Origin: Parascedosporium putredinis
Lineage: Eukaryota; Ascomycota; Sordariomycetes; Microascales; Microascaceae
Direction of reading: 5' to 3'
Assembly: GCA_949357655.1 (NCBI GenBank)
Contig: CASHTG010000005.1
Span: forward strand, 1,111,150 to 1,175,149
Length of the DNA stretch: 64,000 bases
Shown here: positions 1-11,755 of the stretch, piece by piece
How the letters are laid out: every line of letters begins with the position of its first letter
Numbering within the stretch: the stretch's first letter is position 1
Notes under the pieces: model-generated
What the model saw: only the letters and a program-made list of their open reading frames with translations
Database searches by the model: none
Told to the model about the DNA's origin: nothing
Program-made: the position numbers and the translations under genes

Positions 1-716
1 CGCTTTCCACACCCCACTCCACTCCATGTAAATGCTAATAACCTGAGCCTACATGTGCTACGTCTTTTCGCTTTCAGAACGGCTGAGCCATGCACCCCGT
101 ATTATTCACTCTTTATACATCGATGACTAAATTCTTCATCCACCGCTAAGCTAGTACCCGAATTTGGCCATTGTCACAGCGCGCAGGAACCAAATGCGGA
201 TATTGCCACGCTGGCTGCCACAACGAGCTTCGCTCTTTTACGTATATCGTGACAGGAGACGATGCTATATTGCGATGGAAATATAAAGCTCTATCGCACG
301 AGTTTTCATGCTCTAAACCTTTCACCCTCTACTAACCTGGTCCACGGATACTAGGAAAGTATCGAGCATCATATCAACGATACAGATTACTTAGGTCCAG
401 TATATATTCGCTATGAGGCTATATCGGCTTGCTAACTACATCGGGAAATGACGCCAGGTAGTATTTGTCGTGGACAATCGTTAATCGTGACCCGCACCCC
501 TCAAGTCCGAGATATTGGCTCGAGATTTTGTGGATGCAATGAAATGACACTGCCCTCCAAAAATCAAAACGATAGGTCCAAATAACACCGAACATTAGTC
601 GCGAAGAGGAACATTGGCAGGCAATAGATGCGATGGCGTGGAACCCAACCATGGAAGCACACATTTTTTCAATCATTTTTCGGGCTTCTGACCGTAGACA
701 ACAAGCCTGCGCTACG
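1..716. other. Intergenic, no gene recognised
   Basis: Nothing coding is convincing here. A short minus-strand open frame at 419-676 shows no family resemblance, signal peptide or splice structure. The stretch is the 3' flank of the methyltransferase gene that ends at 717. Confidence 0.5.
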
Positions 717-1921
717 TTAGTATGAATCCAAAGTTAGGAACAGGGAGACAACGTACACCGGCAAATATGCATGAACTCTTCGATCCCTCAGCTGCGCTCG
801 TACTTCCGCGCAGTATGCCAATGTCTCCTCCGACGTCCAATTCAGCGCCCTTGTGAATAACGCCAGGGTCAAGCCCTCGAGGCCTAGGTTGTAGTTCTGG
901 AACGTCCAGGCACCAATCTCTTTGTATCGGCGGTCCTTGGGCCACGTGTTGAGCGGCCACTTGAATTCGCGCTCGACGAGATTAGTGAAGCCAGCCTTCC
1001 CCATCATGCCCCTGTACTGGACTGCGACATCCATGGGGCGCTTAAGGGCGTGGCTGGCGTCGCGGAAGAGACCACCAAGACGTCCGAGGGGAGAGTCGGG
1101 CTCAAGGGTTCCATCGTCGCTGCGGTAGGGAATAACGATGTCTTGCATCTCAAACCATCCGCCGGGCTCGAGGGCGCTTGGTCTTGGTTAGGAATTGTCA
1201 TGTGTGGCGTGGACGGAAAGACGCTTACTTGTACGCCTTGTTGATATATAGCTGGGAGTCTTCGAAGCAACTCGCCATGACCCGACTAAATAAGAAGTCA
1301 AAGGACTGAGGCCAGGCCCAATCCTTTTCCAAGTCATCAATCTCAAACGAGCAATTAGGTGGTGCCCTATGAGAGGTCAACATGAATACATCCCGACGTG
1401 ACGAATCGACGCAGATATGCTTACAGCGAGGGTTGGATGGGGCTGAGATCAACACCGATTACCTCGCACTCGGGGTGCGCGTCAGCTTCATAGAAGGTTA
1501 GCCACTTTTCTCAAATCCTAGAGAAAGTTAGGTCCCAAAGTATCTTACCATATTCGATAGCCCAACATCCTGTACCTGTACCGAGATCGAGAACACGCTT
1601 TGCGCCTGTCTCGGCGTAAGGACACAAACACAATGCGCCCTCGAGAGTAAGGAGCCACATGTAGTGCTGGCCCTCTGTGATGGCTGTTAGGACGCGTATA
1701 CAAGGCTAGCGAAGTCACCCAGACCTACCAAGACGCTCTGCTTCGCTATCATCATTAGGGAAGGCATATTCTAGCGGTCGTTAGCGAAGAGAAACTCTCT
1801 CTATCATTAGTCTTGTGCCTTATGACTTACTCCCTGAGCTTAGCGAATGGTAACTGCGGCCATTCTCGAACTGGTATGCCATCACACTAGATCGGAGAGA
1901 TGTAAGACCGTCGGTCAAAGG
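717..1921 (-). CDS. SAM-dependent methyltransferase, LaeA/UMTA-like (5' exon not found)
   Basis: This is a class I methyltransferase of the fungal LaeA-like (UMTA) group, which includes regulators and tailoring enzymes of secondary metabolism. The pieces are joined by several short introns. The N-terminal block (SLRSSV...YQFENGRSYHS, near 1850-1910) is the usual UMTA opening. EYAFPNDDSEAERL lies near 1731-1770. Motif I, RVLDLGTGTGCWA (near 1575-1635), is the SAM-binding loop. NCSFEIDDLEKDWAWP...SRVMA follows near 1270-1350, then PGGWFEMQDI and the C-terminal WPKDRRYKEIGAWTFQNY region, ending in TAA at 717. The frame is closed just upstream of 1921 by a stop beside a possible splice acceptor, so a short first exon with the start codon probably lies further upstream and I could not identify it. 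The substrate cannot be inferred; a regulatory role is possible but not shown. Confidence 0.8.
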
Positions 1922-1949
1922 CTAGGCATCATTACAACATTAGTCCGAA

Positions 1950-3419
1950 GTGTCAGTGTTTGCGGAGCTTTCCCGAAAATGGCGGCAGCGAGCTAGCTGC
2001 CGTCGGGCATTTGGAACCGGCTATGCAACAACTTTGCGAAGGATAAAAAATAAATAGCTAGCGGAATAAGAATAAAAAAGAAATGGTAAAGGTTCTTCAA
2101 CATACTATCGATAGGGCGGAGTCATTGTCGAAGGTGTCGGCAGCCTGTGACCAGTGCCTCGTTAGTCCCCATACGAGCCGGAATACGAAGAGGGTGCTCA
2201 TTGTTAGAGCATTGGACGACGTGGGAGGTCCAACGAACAATCTCCGGGCCCTGCTCTCTCGTTGCTAAGTGTTCAGCCATGGTGAAACGCTGCTCGAGAT
2301 ATAGTAGCCGATTGCTTGGTAAGATGTAGGAAATTCCACGCCGCTGGGACTCGTGATCGGAGAGAGAGTCGCAGGGTGGTAAGTCGAAGTGAAGATATGC
2401 GTGATAAACCTGGGAACGAAAACCAGCCGCGCGTGGTACGTTCGTCTTATTTTGAGTTCCCTACTGCCCCGCACTGTCGAGGATCCAACCGCTTGGTTCA
2501 AAGATCAGAGGCAGTGTATCACCAATGAGCTTGGGCAGCAATGTGAACCTGCCACGGCGCTGGTGGCGGCCATGGTTTCCCGCTCACTTACCTAATGCCA
2601 CGTCATGACTTGACAACCCCGGACAAAAAGTGAGACGATTCAAGGGTTTGGAAAAAATCGCGAAGAGGTGATTGGATTCTAGAAGTAAAAATGCGTCCCC
2701 GTGCGCTGTGTTGGTTCCGCATTCGGGTTTGGTGAGGGGGCAGTGGGGGAGCGTTTGGTGGGGGCAGACCCTTGAAGCCAGCCCACCGAACCTTGACAAT
2801 GGGAGCGAAGGGTAGAAGTGAAATCACCATACTATGACTACACAGGGCATTACATTGATCTAGTAAACAAGTTAGCCTCGAAAAGAACGGACAAACGCCA
2901 GCCTGGCCAGCTTAGAAGATACCTTTGTGTATAGCCTGCCTTGATCTTTGCGTAACCCGCGGCTATGCCATCTACAAATCTGTATCCCCTTCCTTGTCAT
3001 GAATACTCACGGAGCCTAGGTTAATCATAGATCGATCAACGGCCTTTACTGCTTATTATGCGTAAAAACCTGTTTTTACATCATCCAAAGTCTTTCACAC
3101 AACAAGCAGCCCTATCCTACGGGCCGTCTATTACAAGGCCCCGTGCAAACCCTTACATGCCACTTGATGAGTTAGGTTTCAGATACTCAAGTGTCAGGCA
3201 TCCAGTAAACATGTCGACGCGCTATAATTGCCTCGATGAGTGTCTCTTGATCCTAAGTCCTGCACTGTGATTCGATGGGGCCCATACCAGTCCAAATCAA
3301 AAATGTGGATTCACTGAGGAATGTCGCCCATGTCAATAGAGACCACACGCAATCAGAATGATGCACTGTTTTCGTTGTAAACATAGATTGCCAGATTGCA
3401 GTAATACTTAAATACCTTC
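1950..3419. other. Intergenic, no gene recognised
   Basis: Several short overlapping open frames occur on both strands, but none has recognisable motifs or plausible splicing. It lies between two minus-strand genes, so it should hold the methyltransferase promoter and the 3' flank of the monooxygenase. Confidence 0.45.
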
Positions 3420-5274
3420 CTAACGCCCTTCACCCCTCATCCATTCACGTGCAAGCCCTTTGTAGTCGGCTATCTGGTACGGCTCCAGGAGCTCTCTATA
3501 AATATTCTGCTTCCTGTGGTAACTCAACCCCAAATCTGAGAGAAGCATGTCGACGTATGGGATACTATCGGCAACGAGATCTGGATATCTTTCACCCGCG
3601 CCACCCGTCTCCTTCGGCCTCCGAACACGCTCAAACTCCGTATGGAACCAAGTGTCGTGCTTGATCTTGTCGTAGACGTGCTTCGTGCCTGGTCCGCGGA
3701 GATGAGGGATCTTGTCGCCAAAGAAGGCCGTAATCCACAGTGCCTGAGCTTGAGAGATAATGGCCGTGTGGATTGTGATGTGGGCGCCGATGATGGCAAA
3801 GTTCTTTTGCTGGATGAACCCTTCGCCATAAGGGACGAGAAATCGGTAGAGACGGTACGGCGACGAGTGGGGACTCTTCTGTTCTTTTGTTGCGGCTAAA
3901 TCAATCTCTACGTTTCTGGGTAATTCTCGAACTGGCGCAACGTTTAGCACCGGCGCCCATTTTGAGATCTCACCCCGTACTTGTGCTTGGAGGGCAGGAT
4001 CGTCGGGTGAGTCTCCAGGGAACCCTATTTGGGAACTGACTCCTTCAGGCAAGAACTTAATGTTCGGTTTGGCTTCCCAGCCTGTACAGCATACAAGGGC
4101 ATCGGCCTTGATGACGGTCCCATCCGAGAGATGGACCGTATGCTTGATAGAGAGACTACCTCGGCGGCGTGTGCGGTAATTTTACCACTCCTCGCAAGGT
4201 CAAACCAAGCCGTGTCGTAGTTGTGTATTCCTAGGGAATTTCCCATCCAGTACGTGGAGCTCCATGGCTTCAGATTCCGCATACTGGAACAGTTGTCGTA
4301 GGCGTTTATTGTCATCACTTTTTCGTCTAGACGACGCCAAAAGAGCGATACCAACCTTTGACCGAGCCAAGACCGGTTGATGATGCGTCGGATAGGCTGA
4401 GCTGATGGTCCAAACGGACTCGGATCTAACCATGATACTAATCGTGTTGATGTTAGAGCCGAGAGTGACTTGAAGAACCCCGTTAGACTCGCCGGCCACA
4501 CCCAACTCGGCCCACCACCAGACCGCCTCATGACCATGTGTGCATCAGCCCCAAAGTGCGCGGCAGAGCTGTAGCAAACATCCCATGCCGACTTGTTTCC
4601 CCGATAACGACAACGCTCGTACATGTGGCGATATCCTTGGCGCGGAGCTTGAAGTCTTTGGCGTGAAATATGTGGCCGCCAAATTCTTCTAACCCTGAAA
4701 AGAATGGCATAGAAGGTTCGGAAGTGAGCCCTGTAGCTAGAACCAGCCTGGAAGCTAGCATTTCGATATAAGCGACAGGCTCCACATAGCAATTCACCCT
4801 GTCTGCCCCCTCAGATATTGACGGCATAACAGAAGAATATATTTTCCACGCCCCATTAGGTAGTAGGGTGACTGTCTCAACTTTCGTAGATAGTCGAATG
4901 TGGCGTGAGAATCCGTAGTGCTCGGAAAAGTCGCCCAAATACTTGTTCACAACGCTTCCGGGAATATGTTGCCCCTTTTGAATCCCGTAACGTTCTAGTA
5001 GAAGAGGGAAATCGCTGAACTCATAGCTTCCAACTACGTTGTTAGTCTTGAGGCCCGGGTACAGCCTTTCATCTGCCCATGTGCCCCCAACGGGCCCCCA
5101 ACGGACCTGGCATAATCAAGGATCACAATGTTTGCGTTCGGATGGGCCTCCATATAGGTATGAGCCATTGATAAGCCGTTCCATCCTATCGAGCCAAGTT
5201 AGAATGGAAGGAGGACAGCGTAAGGCGAGGTACGCACCGGCCCCAACGATGACCAGGTCGAATTTCTCTACCAT
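3420..5274 (-). pseudogene. FAD/NAD(P)H-dependent monooxygenase (FMO / Baeyer-Villiger-like), frame broken
   Basis: The start at 5274 opens with MVEKFDLVIVGAGA, a Rossmann FAD-binding motif. A short intron interrupts the GxGxxG region, after which coding resumes with NGLSMAHTYMEAHPN and the VGG-TWADERLYPGL motif. The middle third carries the second, NADPH-binding Rossmann (VVVIG...SAWDV), and the C-terminal block (PDDPALQAQVRGEI...) ends at 3420. Three breaks split this ~600-residue protein. One is at an imperfect repeat of GCCCCCAACGG near 5080-5101. One is a short C run at 4599-4602, inside the second Rossmann loop. One is in a short GA/CT repeat near 4148-4155. The first two involve G/C runs and may be base-count errors; the third may be real. 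The family oxidises carbonyls or heteroatoms with O2; the substrate is unknown. Downstream genes hint at aromatic catabolism. Confidence 0.75.
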
Positions 5275-6173
5275 TGTCGCGACAGGATGACCCAACACAC
5301 CAGCTCGGGTTTAGAAATTCGAATTTAATCAGCCTTATTTGATCTCTTCTCTTCCCTGTATGACTGACTGCTGGTTAACGATCAATGGGAATTAGGTGTT
5401 GGCATAGGTTCCTTTCATACAGCCCCAACGCGCTCATGAGACTAGAAGCGGCATCATCTCATGATAGAAACCCACGCTCCTAACCTAGGCGAAAACCGAT
5501 TACTCCAAGTTACGCGAGCTGAGAGCTTCACTTATACCCTATATTGTTTCCGGCGTAAAAGATAACAATAAGCAACTGATATCCTACGCTTTGAACGGAT
5601 AGATATGTTTCCCGGACCCACCCCACTCTTGTCCGGCTTCACAGTGGGGTCGTATGATTGGACGGATTGGCTGCAAAGGATGCTCCATAAGGACTGGAGA
5701 GGGGTAGGAGTGGCACAAAGACGAGCTCCAAGCCAAATTTAGCGCTGATTACATCCCCAATGCCCCTCGCGACGGGAACGAGAGTCGGTAAGTGAATCTG
5801 GGGTAAATGGTCAGTCAGCCTTTCCAACATCTGAACCTCGGCACCTACACGGACACCTACATATGAGCCGCGCTCCTTCCCTCTTCCTTCCTGCTGAGTT
5901 CTTTAGATAGGCCGGTGCTTGCTTGCCTACTAGACAAAATCTTCGACCAACCAGCGGTTTACTCTCTACATACGCGGAGATTAAAAGGCTCAACGTGGAA
6001 ATGGGAGTCGATCCGTCGAGCGTTTTAGACATCGAGAAGTGGCCGGGCGCCCAAAATTTGTCGCACGATGCACTGAGTTCCTTAATGAAGTGCAAGACCT
6101 GTGGGTTCCCCTTGCCTATTTCTAAATTTGTCCTCCACAAGTGTATGGTCTAACGAAGCTCGATCGCGTAGAA
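5275..6173. other. Divergent intergenic region, possible 5' exon of the lyase-like gene
   Basis: This lies between the minus-strand monooxygenase and the plus-strand lyase-like gene and should contain both promoters. A plus-strand open frame at 5923-6153 may be a fragment of an unrelated gene or a 5' exon, but I recognise no family and do not call it. Confidence 0.35.
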
Positions 6174-6633
6174 CACCGGGAAAGGACTTGGAAGCTCGGC
6201 TCAACAAAGACTATGGGCCAGGAAATACTTTTTATGAAGACTTCTGTGCTTGTATCAAACAGGGTGTCAAGGAAGGGTGGGTGGCGGAAACGGAGCTAGA
6301 CGGACCAAAGTACAGGAGAGGAAAGATCTCCGTACCCACGCCAGAGACAAGATACTTTAGTATAACCACGGTGTTCATGGACAGCCAGGAGGAATACTCA
6401 GGCCAATACCACGCGCACCCATATGGCGAGATCAACTGCGTTATCCAGATCGATGCGGGGGCCGAGTTGAGGGGCATGCAAGGGTGGCAGGGTGCTGGGT
6501 GGACGTCCCCGGTCCTGGCACGCACCACTTTCCTCAAGTTCGAGGTGGGGCCTTGGTGGCGTTGTTCTTTCTCCCGGCCGGACGTATCTCTTACAACGCG
6601 AACCCAGGCGACCCACAGCCCTTATCTTTATAG
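6174..6633 (+). CDS. DUF4863 / p-hydroxylaminobenzoate lyase-like protein, one frame break
   Basis: The core reads DLEARLNKDYGPG...GWVAETELDGP, then ETRYFSITTVFMDS, YSGQYHAHPYGEINCV and MQGWQGAGWTSP. This matches the cupin-like family that includes bacterial 4-hydroxylaminobenzoate lyase (PnbB, nitrobenzoate breakdown) and many fungal proteins. The HxHPYGEIN stretch holds the likely metal-binding histidines. The frame breaks at a four-base C run (6507-6510). Past it, another frame carries the expected C-terminus (GTHHFPQV, LFFLPAGRISYN) to a stop at 6631-6633, so an uncounted C is the simplest explanation. The 5' end is uncertain: the first solid codons follow a GTAG acceptor near 6173 and the start exon was not found. 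It is transcribed away from the monooxygenase and towards an anion symporter, which would suit aromatic-acid breakdown, but this is inference. Confidence 0.7.
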
Positions 6634-6676
6634 GTTAGGGACAGGCGAAGTTTTTCCCACAGGTGGGAGGATTTAA

Positions 6677-7620
6677 ATCTACTATTTCTTTTTCTATAGT
6701 CCTTTTATACGCCTCCTATCTAAGTCACTCTCACTATGTAAACCTTCTACTAGGCCTATATAACCCCCAATGCTAGAATCTTGTGGGCTACTTTAGCGTG
6801 TCCTACTAACCGGTGCTGCTGCGGGAAGAGACTCCACGTCAGCCACGCCCGATTCGACATTTCCCCGCGTCTTTACACTTCCCTCACCCTCGGTGGTAGC
6901 AAAATACTGTTATGTAGCATGCTTATATTCGGTCCAATGGAGATCTACATCAAAGCTCGCCTCTACTCCCTCCCACCATGGAACTCTCACTGACCCCGTG
7001 AGTCTGAATGCCGGGAAGCCGTACTAGCGTCGGGTGGAGTGGACAACACCACCGGGCGCCCCAGTCAACTCCGGGGCATAACCCCTGTCCTCGCCTTTGC
7101 GATAAGAGGGGCCCCACTTCCCCGCAAACGAGAATGTAACCATCAGCTGCGGAATTCCTTGAATGGAAGAGCCAGAATATCATTTTTGGGATTTTCCGGC
7201 CGAATAGGTGCTGGGCCAGTGGGGAATCAACACACACACACTGACATGAGCTCCTGTGATCAAATGAACTAGACAAGGACCTCGGCCACGTCCTATCAGA
7301 GGATTTAATTTCTTGGATCTAGACGCAGGTTAGGGTGAGCTAGTGTATGCCAGTACCACGACTACGATGTCCGTGTCGGAAAGTTGTAGCTCTACCTTAT
7401 CTATGGTTATCAACTTGATTGCGTGGTGTGCTTTGTGAAGCTACGGAAGGTCACTCTTCCGTCACGTTTCTATCTACGAGAATCATTGCCTTCTACTCAT
7501 GTACGGCTTGCTCATAAGTAGCTACATTTCCCCTAGGCCGCTCAAGCTTTTAACCTTCTTCTACAGACTCAAAGAATCAGAACTATCAGCCTAATATAGG
7601 CCGACTTATCTCTTTGAAAA
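6677..7620. other. Intergenic
   Basis: No gene is recognisable. It should hold the promoter of the symporter that starts at 7621. Short open frames on both strands have no recognisable motifs. Confidence 0.45.
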
Positions 7621-9225
7621 TGGATATCGAAACGAGTGATCTTCACCACGTAGATTCTGGGAAACCAGCTGATACTACTGCTGAAAAGTAAGCACTAAAC
7701 CCACTCGTCCTGAATCGAGGATATGATTCTAACACTATTCCAATTCGTCTAGAGGCTCTGAAACAACGATACACATTGACCCTGTGGCAGAGAGGAAGCT
7801 TCGCTTGAAGATCGACCTTGCCGTCGTGCCTACCGTGTCACTTCTCTATCTATTTTGCTTCATCGATCGCGCGAATCTTGGTATGTGAGATCCGAGTTGG
7901 CGATATCGGCGGTTATAATACTTACAAAACACAGGTAATGCTAAAATCGCAGGCATGGACACAGAGCTGAATATGAAAGGATATGACTATAACATCATCA
8001 TTAGTTGCTTCTATGTGTCATATATTGTTTTCGAGATTCCTACCACTATGCTATGCAAGTATATGGGGCCTGGTTGGTTCATCCCCCTCACCACTATTCT
8101 CTTCGGCGTCGCGTCTCTAGGCACTGCGTGGGTACATACTGTGTCCGCAGCCTCGGGAGTGCGATTTGTCCTTGGTATTTTCGAGGCTGGTATGATGCCT
8201 GGTATTGCATACTACCTATCGAGGTGGTATCGACGTGCTGAACTGGCATTTCGAATCTCCCTTTATATCGTCATGGCGCCCCTAGCCGGAGCCTTCGGTG
8301 GCTTGCTCGCTTCCGCGATCCTTACGCTTGATAGCTTTGGAGACCTTCATCAGTGGAGAATGATCTTTGCCATTGAAGGCATTATCACTATCGGCCTCGG
8401 GTTCATTGGTCTTGTCACCCTTACTGATAGACCTGAAACCGCGAGATGGCTCACTGCAGAAGAGAAGGTACTCGCCATTGAGAGGGTGAGGATGGAGAGG
8501 GTCGGGGCCAGTGAGGTCCTTGATAAAATCGATGCCGCGAAAACATGGAGGGGGATTTTTAACCCGCTTACATTGAGCACCGCCTTCATCTTCCTTCTCA
8601 ACAACGTTACAGTCCAAGGCCTTGCTTTCTTCCTTCCTACCATTGTCAAGACCATCTACAAGGATGCCACCACGGTTCGGCTTCAATTACAAACCGTGCC
8701 CCCTATATCGTCGGCGCGTTCTTTACCCTCTTATTCCCTCTGCTTAGTTGGCGTTACGACCGACGTAACATCTTCTTCATAATTTGCGCGCCCTTCACCA
8801 TGGTTGGTTATATTATGTTCTTAGCGTCGAAAGTTGCCATGGTGCGCTACGCGGCTACATTTCTGATTGCCATGTCTTCATTCCCCTTTGGACCCATCGC
8901 CAATGCACAAGCCAGCGCCAACGTGATCAGCGATACCGCCAGAGGTGCCGCCATTGCCACGACTGTCATGCTTGGTAATGTTGGTGGGCTCATCTCCGGC
9001 TGGAGCTTCCTCCCATGGGATGCACCTGACTATAAGATTGGAAACGGCCTCAACCTAGCTACGTCGTCAACTGCACTGCTTGCAGGCCTGGCAATCTACG
9101 CATGGGCTAAGATGGATAATAGGAAGCGGAGGTCAAGGGACAGCGGCGAAGAGCTACAGGGACTGACACAGCGCCAGGTTGAGGATCTAGATTGGAAGCA
9201 TCCGGATTTTATGTGGAGGTTGTAA
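7621..9225 (+). CDS. MFS transporter, anion:cation symporter (Dal5/allantoate permease type)
   Basis: The protein starts with MDIETSDLHHVDSGKP at 7621. Two introns follow (donor at about 7689, acceptor before 7753; donor at about 7882, acceptor near 7935). The first helix is VPTVSLLYLFCFIDRANLG, typical of the Dal5 / anion:cation symporter branch. Further helices include YIVFEIPTTMLCKYMGP and RFVLGIFEAGMMPGIAYYLSRWY, the conserved TM4-TM5 block. The C-terminal half carries IANAQASANVISDTARG and ends LDWKHPDFMWRL. The length, near 500 residues, is normal. The frame breaks once, at a C run of five (8699-8703) in the TVPPYIVGAFF segment, where the family needs one more base; the second half is otherwise clean. 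Members import allantoate, nicotinate, carboxylates or dipeptides. Its proximity to the lyase-like and monooxygenase genes suggests an organic anion, which is not provable here. Confidence 0.88.
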
Positions 9226-10006
9226 ATATGATATCTAGACGGACAGGTTCCTTTCAATTCACTTGATCGCCCGGCGACTTCGCTAAAGCCTTCGAAAACA
9301 TAACCTAGGGATTCTAGCGAATCCGTTGCCGCATACCACACGTTCTACTTCGCTGGGAACAGGAAGCTAATTAAATTTTAGAGAGCGCTAAGATTCATAA
9401 ACTATCATACATATACTTTGATGCATTATTCCCAATCGACATCAGTGCATTCATTGAACTAGGTCGGTCGGGGGTTCGAAGCAGTAAATATTCGATCTCA
9501 TCTCTATGTAAAATTGATCTTTGGCGTAATTGTCCGTGTGAACGTGTTGACCTCTCCTCTAAACCCTGTCTATTTGTTGGTCACAGTGCTGACACTTTGT
9601 CCCTGTAGGGGTTGACTCTGTCATGATACCCCCAGTCTCCTCGCCTGCTCAATCTATAGATTGATAGATGTACATAAGGCATATTAGTTCCATCCATTAC
9701 GAATTACGAAGGGCTATATCTAGACCAATGGAGCCTTGAAGCCGCAGTCGCCGCTCCAGTCTCTGACATACTGATTGTTTAAGCACTACATAAGGCCTTT
9801 ATATAATATTCCACTTCGTTGATATATATCTATACTCGTCTATGGTTGATTTTATGTGATTACAGCGCGCGGATAAATACTGGGGCCGCTGTTACACTCC
9901 TAAGACTAATGATATATAGGGATAATCCCTAAGGCTGAATAGACTAGTGCTATGGAACCACAGGCTAGCTGGGAGTGGCATCCCGCTTTAGACACTTATG
10001 TACTTG
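9226..10006. other. Intergenic between convergent genes
   Basis: This lies between the 3' ends of the symporter and the small secreted protein gene. No gene, tRNA or repeat is recognisable, only short AT-rich tracts. Confidence 0.45.
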
Positions 10007-10638
10007 TTAAGATGGAGCGATGTTACGCAAGGCAATAGGAATAGCTGCATCTGATTCCGCTTTCCAGATGACCTGCCAAAGAGTGCTCGTGTTGGTTGGG
10101 ACGGCATACCACTGGGTATTCATCGTGCTGTCCACTGACATAAAAAGTACATGCCCGTAAAACCCGAACCCGGTTGTAACGTGAAGGGGGTCGCTTGTGG
10201 CATTAGTAAAGCCGACGGCTCCAGGCTCTGATGGGACAAAGAAGAGACTGGTACCAAGATTCGGTCGAGTGGCTACCAAGCTGTCTCCGGTTTCTGTGGC
10301 GGTAACTACCCTCTCAACATTAGTGATAGCTATCTCGGAAGAGCCACTATGGGGGATTTACAGGTAACATTCGTAGCTTTCAAAGTAGCAGCAGCTACTG
10401 CGTCGGACGTAATGTACGCTTGGTCTAATCGAACTTGGGTGATTAGTAAATACCAAGGCTACTTAACGAGAGCCCACTTACTATCAATGGATATGATAGG
10501 AAGGCCTCCGATCTCTTCAGAACCAGAGCCGTAAGCATAGATCGTGAAATCGGTCTCACTATCGGCACGGCGATTGAGTGGACTACCAGTGGCGCCAGCT
10601 GCGAGGGCCAAGGCGGTAGACATCTTAGTGAACAGCAT
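10007..10638 (-). CDS. Small secreted protein of unknown function
   Basis: The start at 10638 (MLFTKMSTALALAAG) opens a classical signal peptide. A Kex2-like NRR motif follows, then TIYAYGSGSEEIGGLP. One intron follows the ...PIISID segment; the acceptor near 10435 leads into QAYITSDAVAAATLK and TNVTCK. The frame then breaks at a G run of five (10351-10355). Beyond it the other frame reads smoothly (SSEIAITNVERVV...LGTSLFFVPSEPGAVGF...) to the end IALRNIAPS at 10007. The mature protein would be about 160 residues with several N-glycosylation sequons (NVT, NAT, NTS). I do not recognise a named domain. Such proteins are common in saprobic and plant-associated fungi as wall or apoplastic proteins; an effector role would be guesswork. 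Confidence 0.68.
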
Positions 10639-11755
10639 GGTTGACAAAGGTTGAATGCAGCTGAGACGGGCTCATATAGGAGATACCAAACACTCATCTA
10701 AGACGATTAGGGGATTCAGCAAAACGTCGGCAAGGACAATCGATAGCTTTTATTCAACTCTGGTGCAATGACTTAGGATCCTCCAGTAGTGAATAATTGC
10801 CAGAGCGTTGACGCATTCGCGTCCTTGAAGGCAAGGGTTAGCATGACGCGTAGCCTTTGTTACCCACCCGGCCATAGGATCTAGTTCTTCATTGCTCAAA
10901 GCCCTTATAGAGGCAATTGATGTCACTGTCACACGTAGAATGAGGCTCATAATCGGACTGTTATCATCGGAGAAGATAACAAAAGCATCTTCGTCCGAAA
11001 GTGGAGAGGGTGAAGAAAAGGGGGTGGGTTGTTGAAACGTGACCCGAGCGCGGTCGGTCCCATAAACGTCGAGCTCGCGCACGGTCAAAGCCGCGTGTCA
11101 AGCTTTATGCAACGCGAGCCTGCTTCCTTTGATCGCGCCACAAACCCCCATCAATGTGGGGCGCCGGTCTTAACAATCTTGTTAAGCCTGAACGAGAGAC
11201 TCGTCGAAGAACTCCTCTCAGAAGCGGCATAGCCAATAGACAGCAGTGCGAGCGCTGGATGGGCACTTACTCCCTGCCGGCATTTCATGCCTTACGTACC
11301 ACTACTTAAAGCAAACGGTATTATTTCTGTATTTAGCTATAAACCTTCAGGCTGGCAACGTAGAGCCCCATCGTCAACGACATCCGTCAAGGCTGTACGT
11401 AGCCACCTAGGATTACGATCCTCTCTATTAGCTATCGATGATGCACCGAGTAGACTGGGCTTTTCTATCTTGTAGAGGAGCCGCCTTATCCGTTTCCCTA
11501 GTTGTTTTTTCACATCCACTGATATGCAGCCACAGTGACGCGCGTTTCACGAGCGTTAGGTGAACTGCGAACCTGTGGTTTGAGGCGTGGAGGGATAAGT
11601 CTGGATGAAAAGAATATCTGTGTGTCGACAATAAGAATGCCAATATAATAAGGTAAGACTCCCTGCGAGTTTTAGCTATACCATTCGGTGTACAGATTTC
11701 AGGCTTCCAACAACCTTACCCTTAGCTTTCATTAACCATCTCTCCATTCTTTACA
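10639..11755. other. Intergenic
   Basis: No convincing gene. Short open frames on both strands (for example 10750-11088 minus) lack recognisable motifs. The right half should carry the laccase promoter. Confidence 0.45.

Noticed and set aside
2083..3270. Several 60-78 codon open frames on both strands
   Set aside because: Overlapping, without motifs, splice logic or a coherent start; expected by chance at this base composition.
9465..9485. GGGGGTTCGAA as a possible tRNA remnant
   Set aside because: No pairing arms on either side and no D- or anticodon arm.
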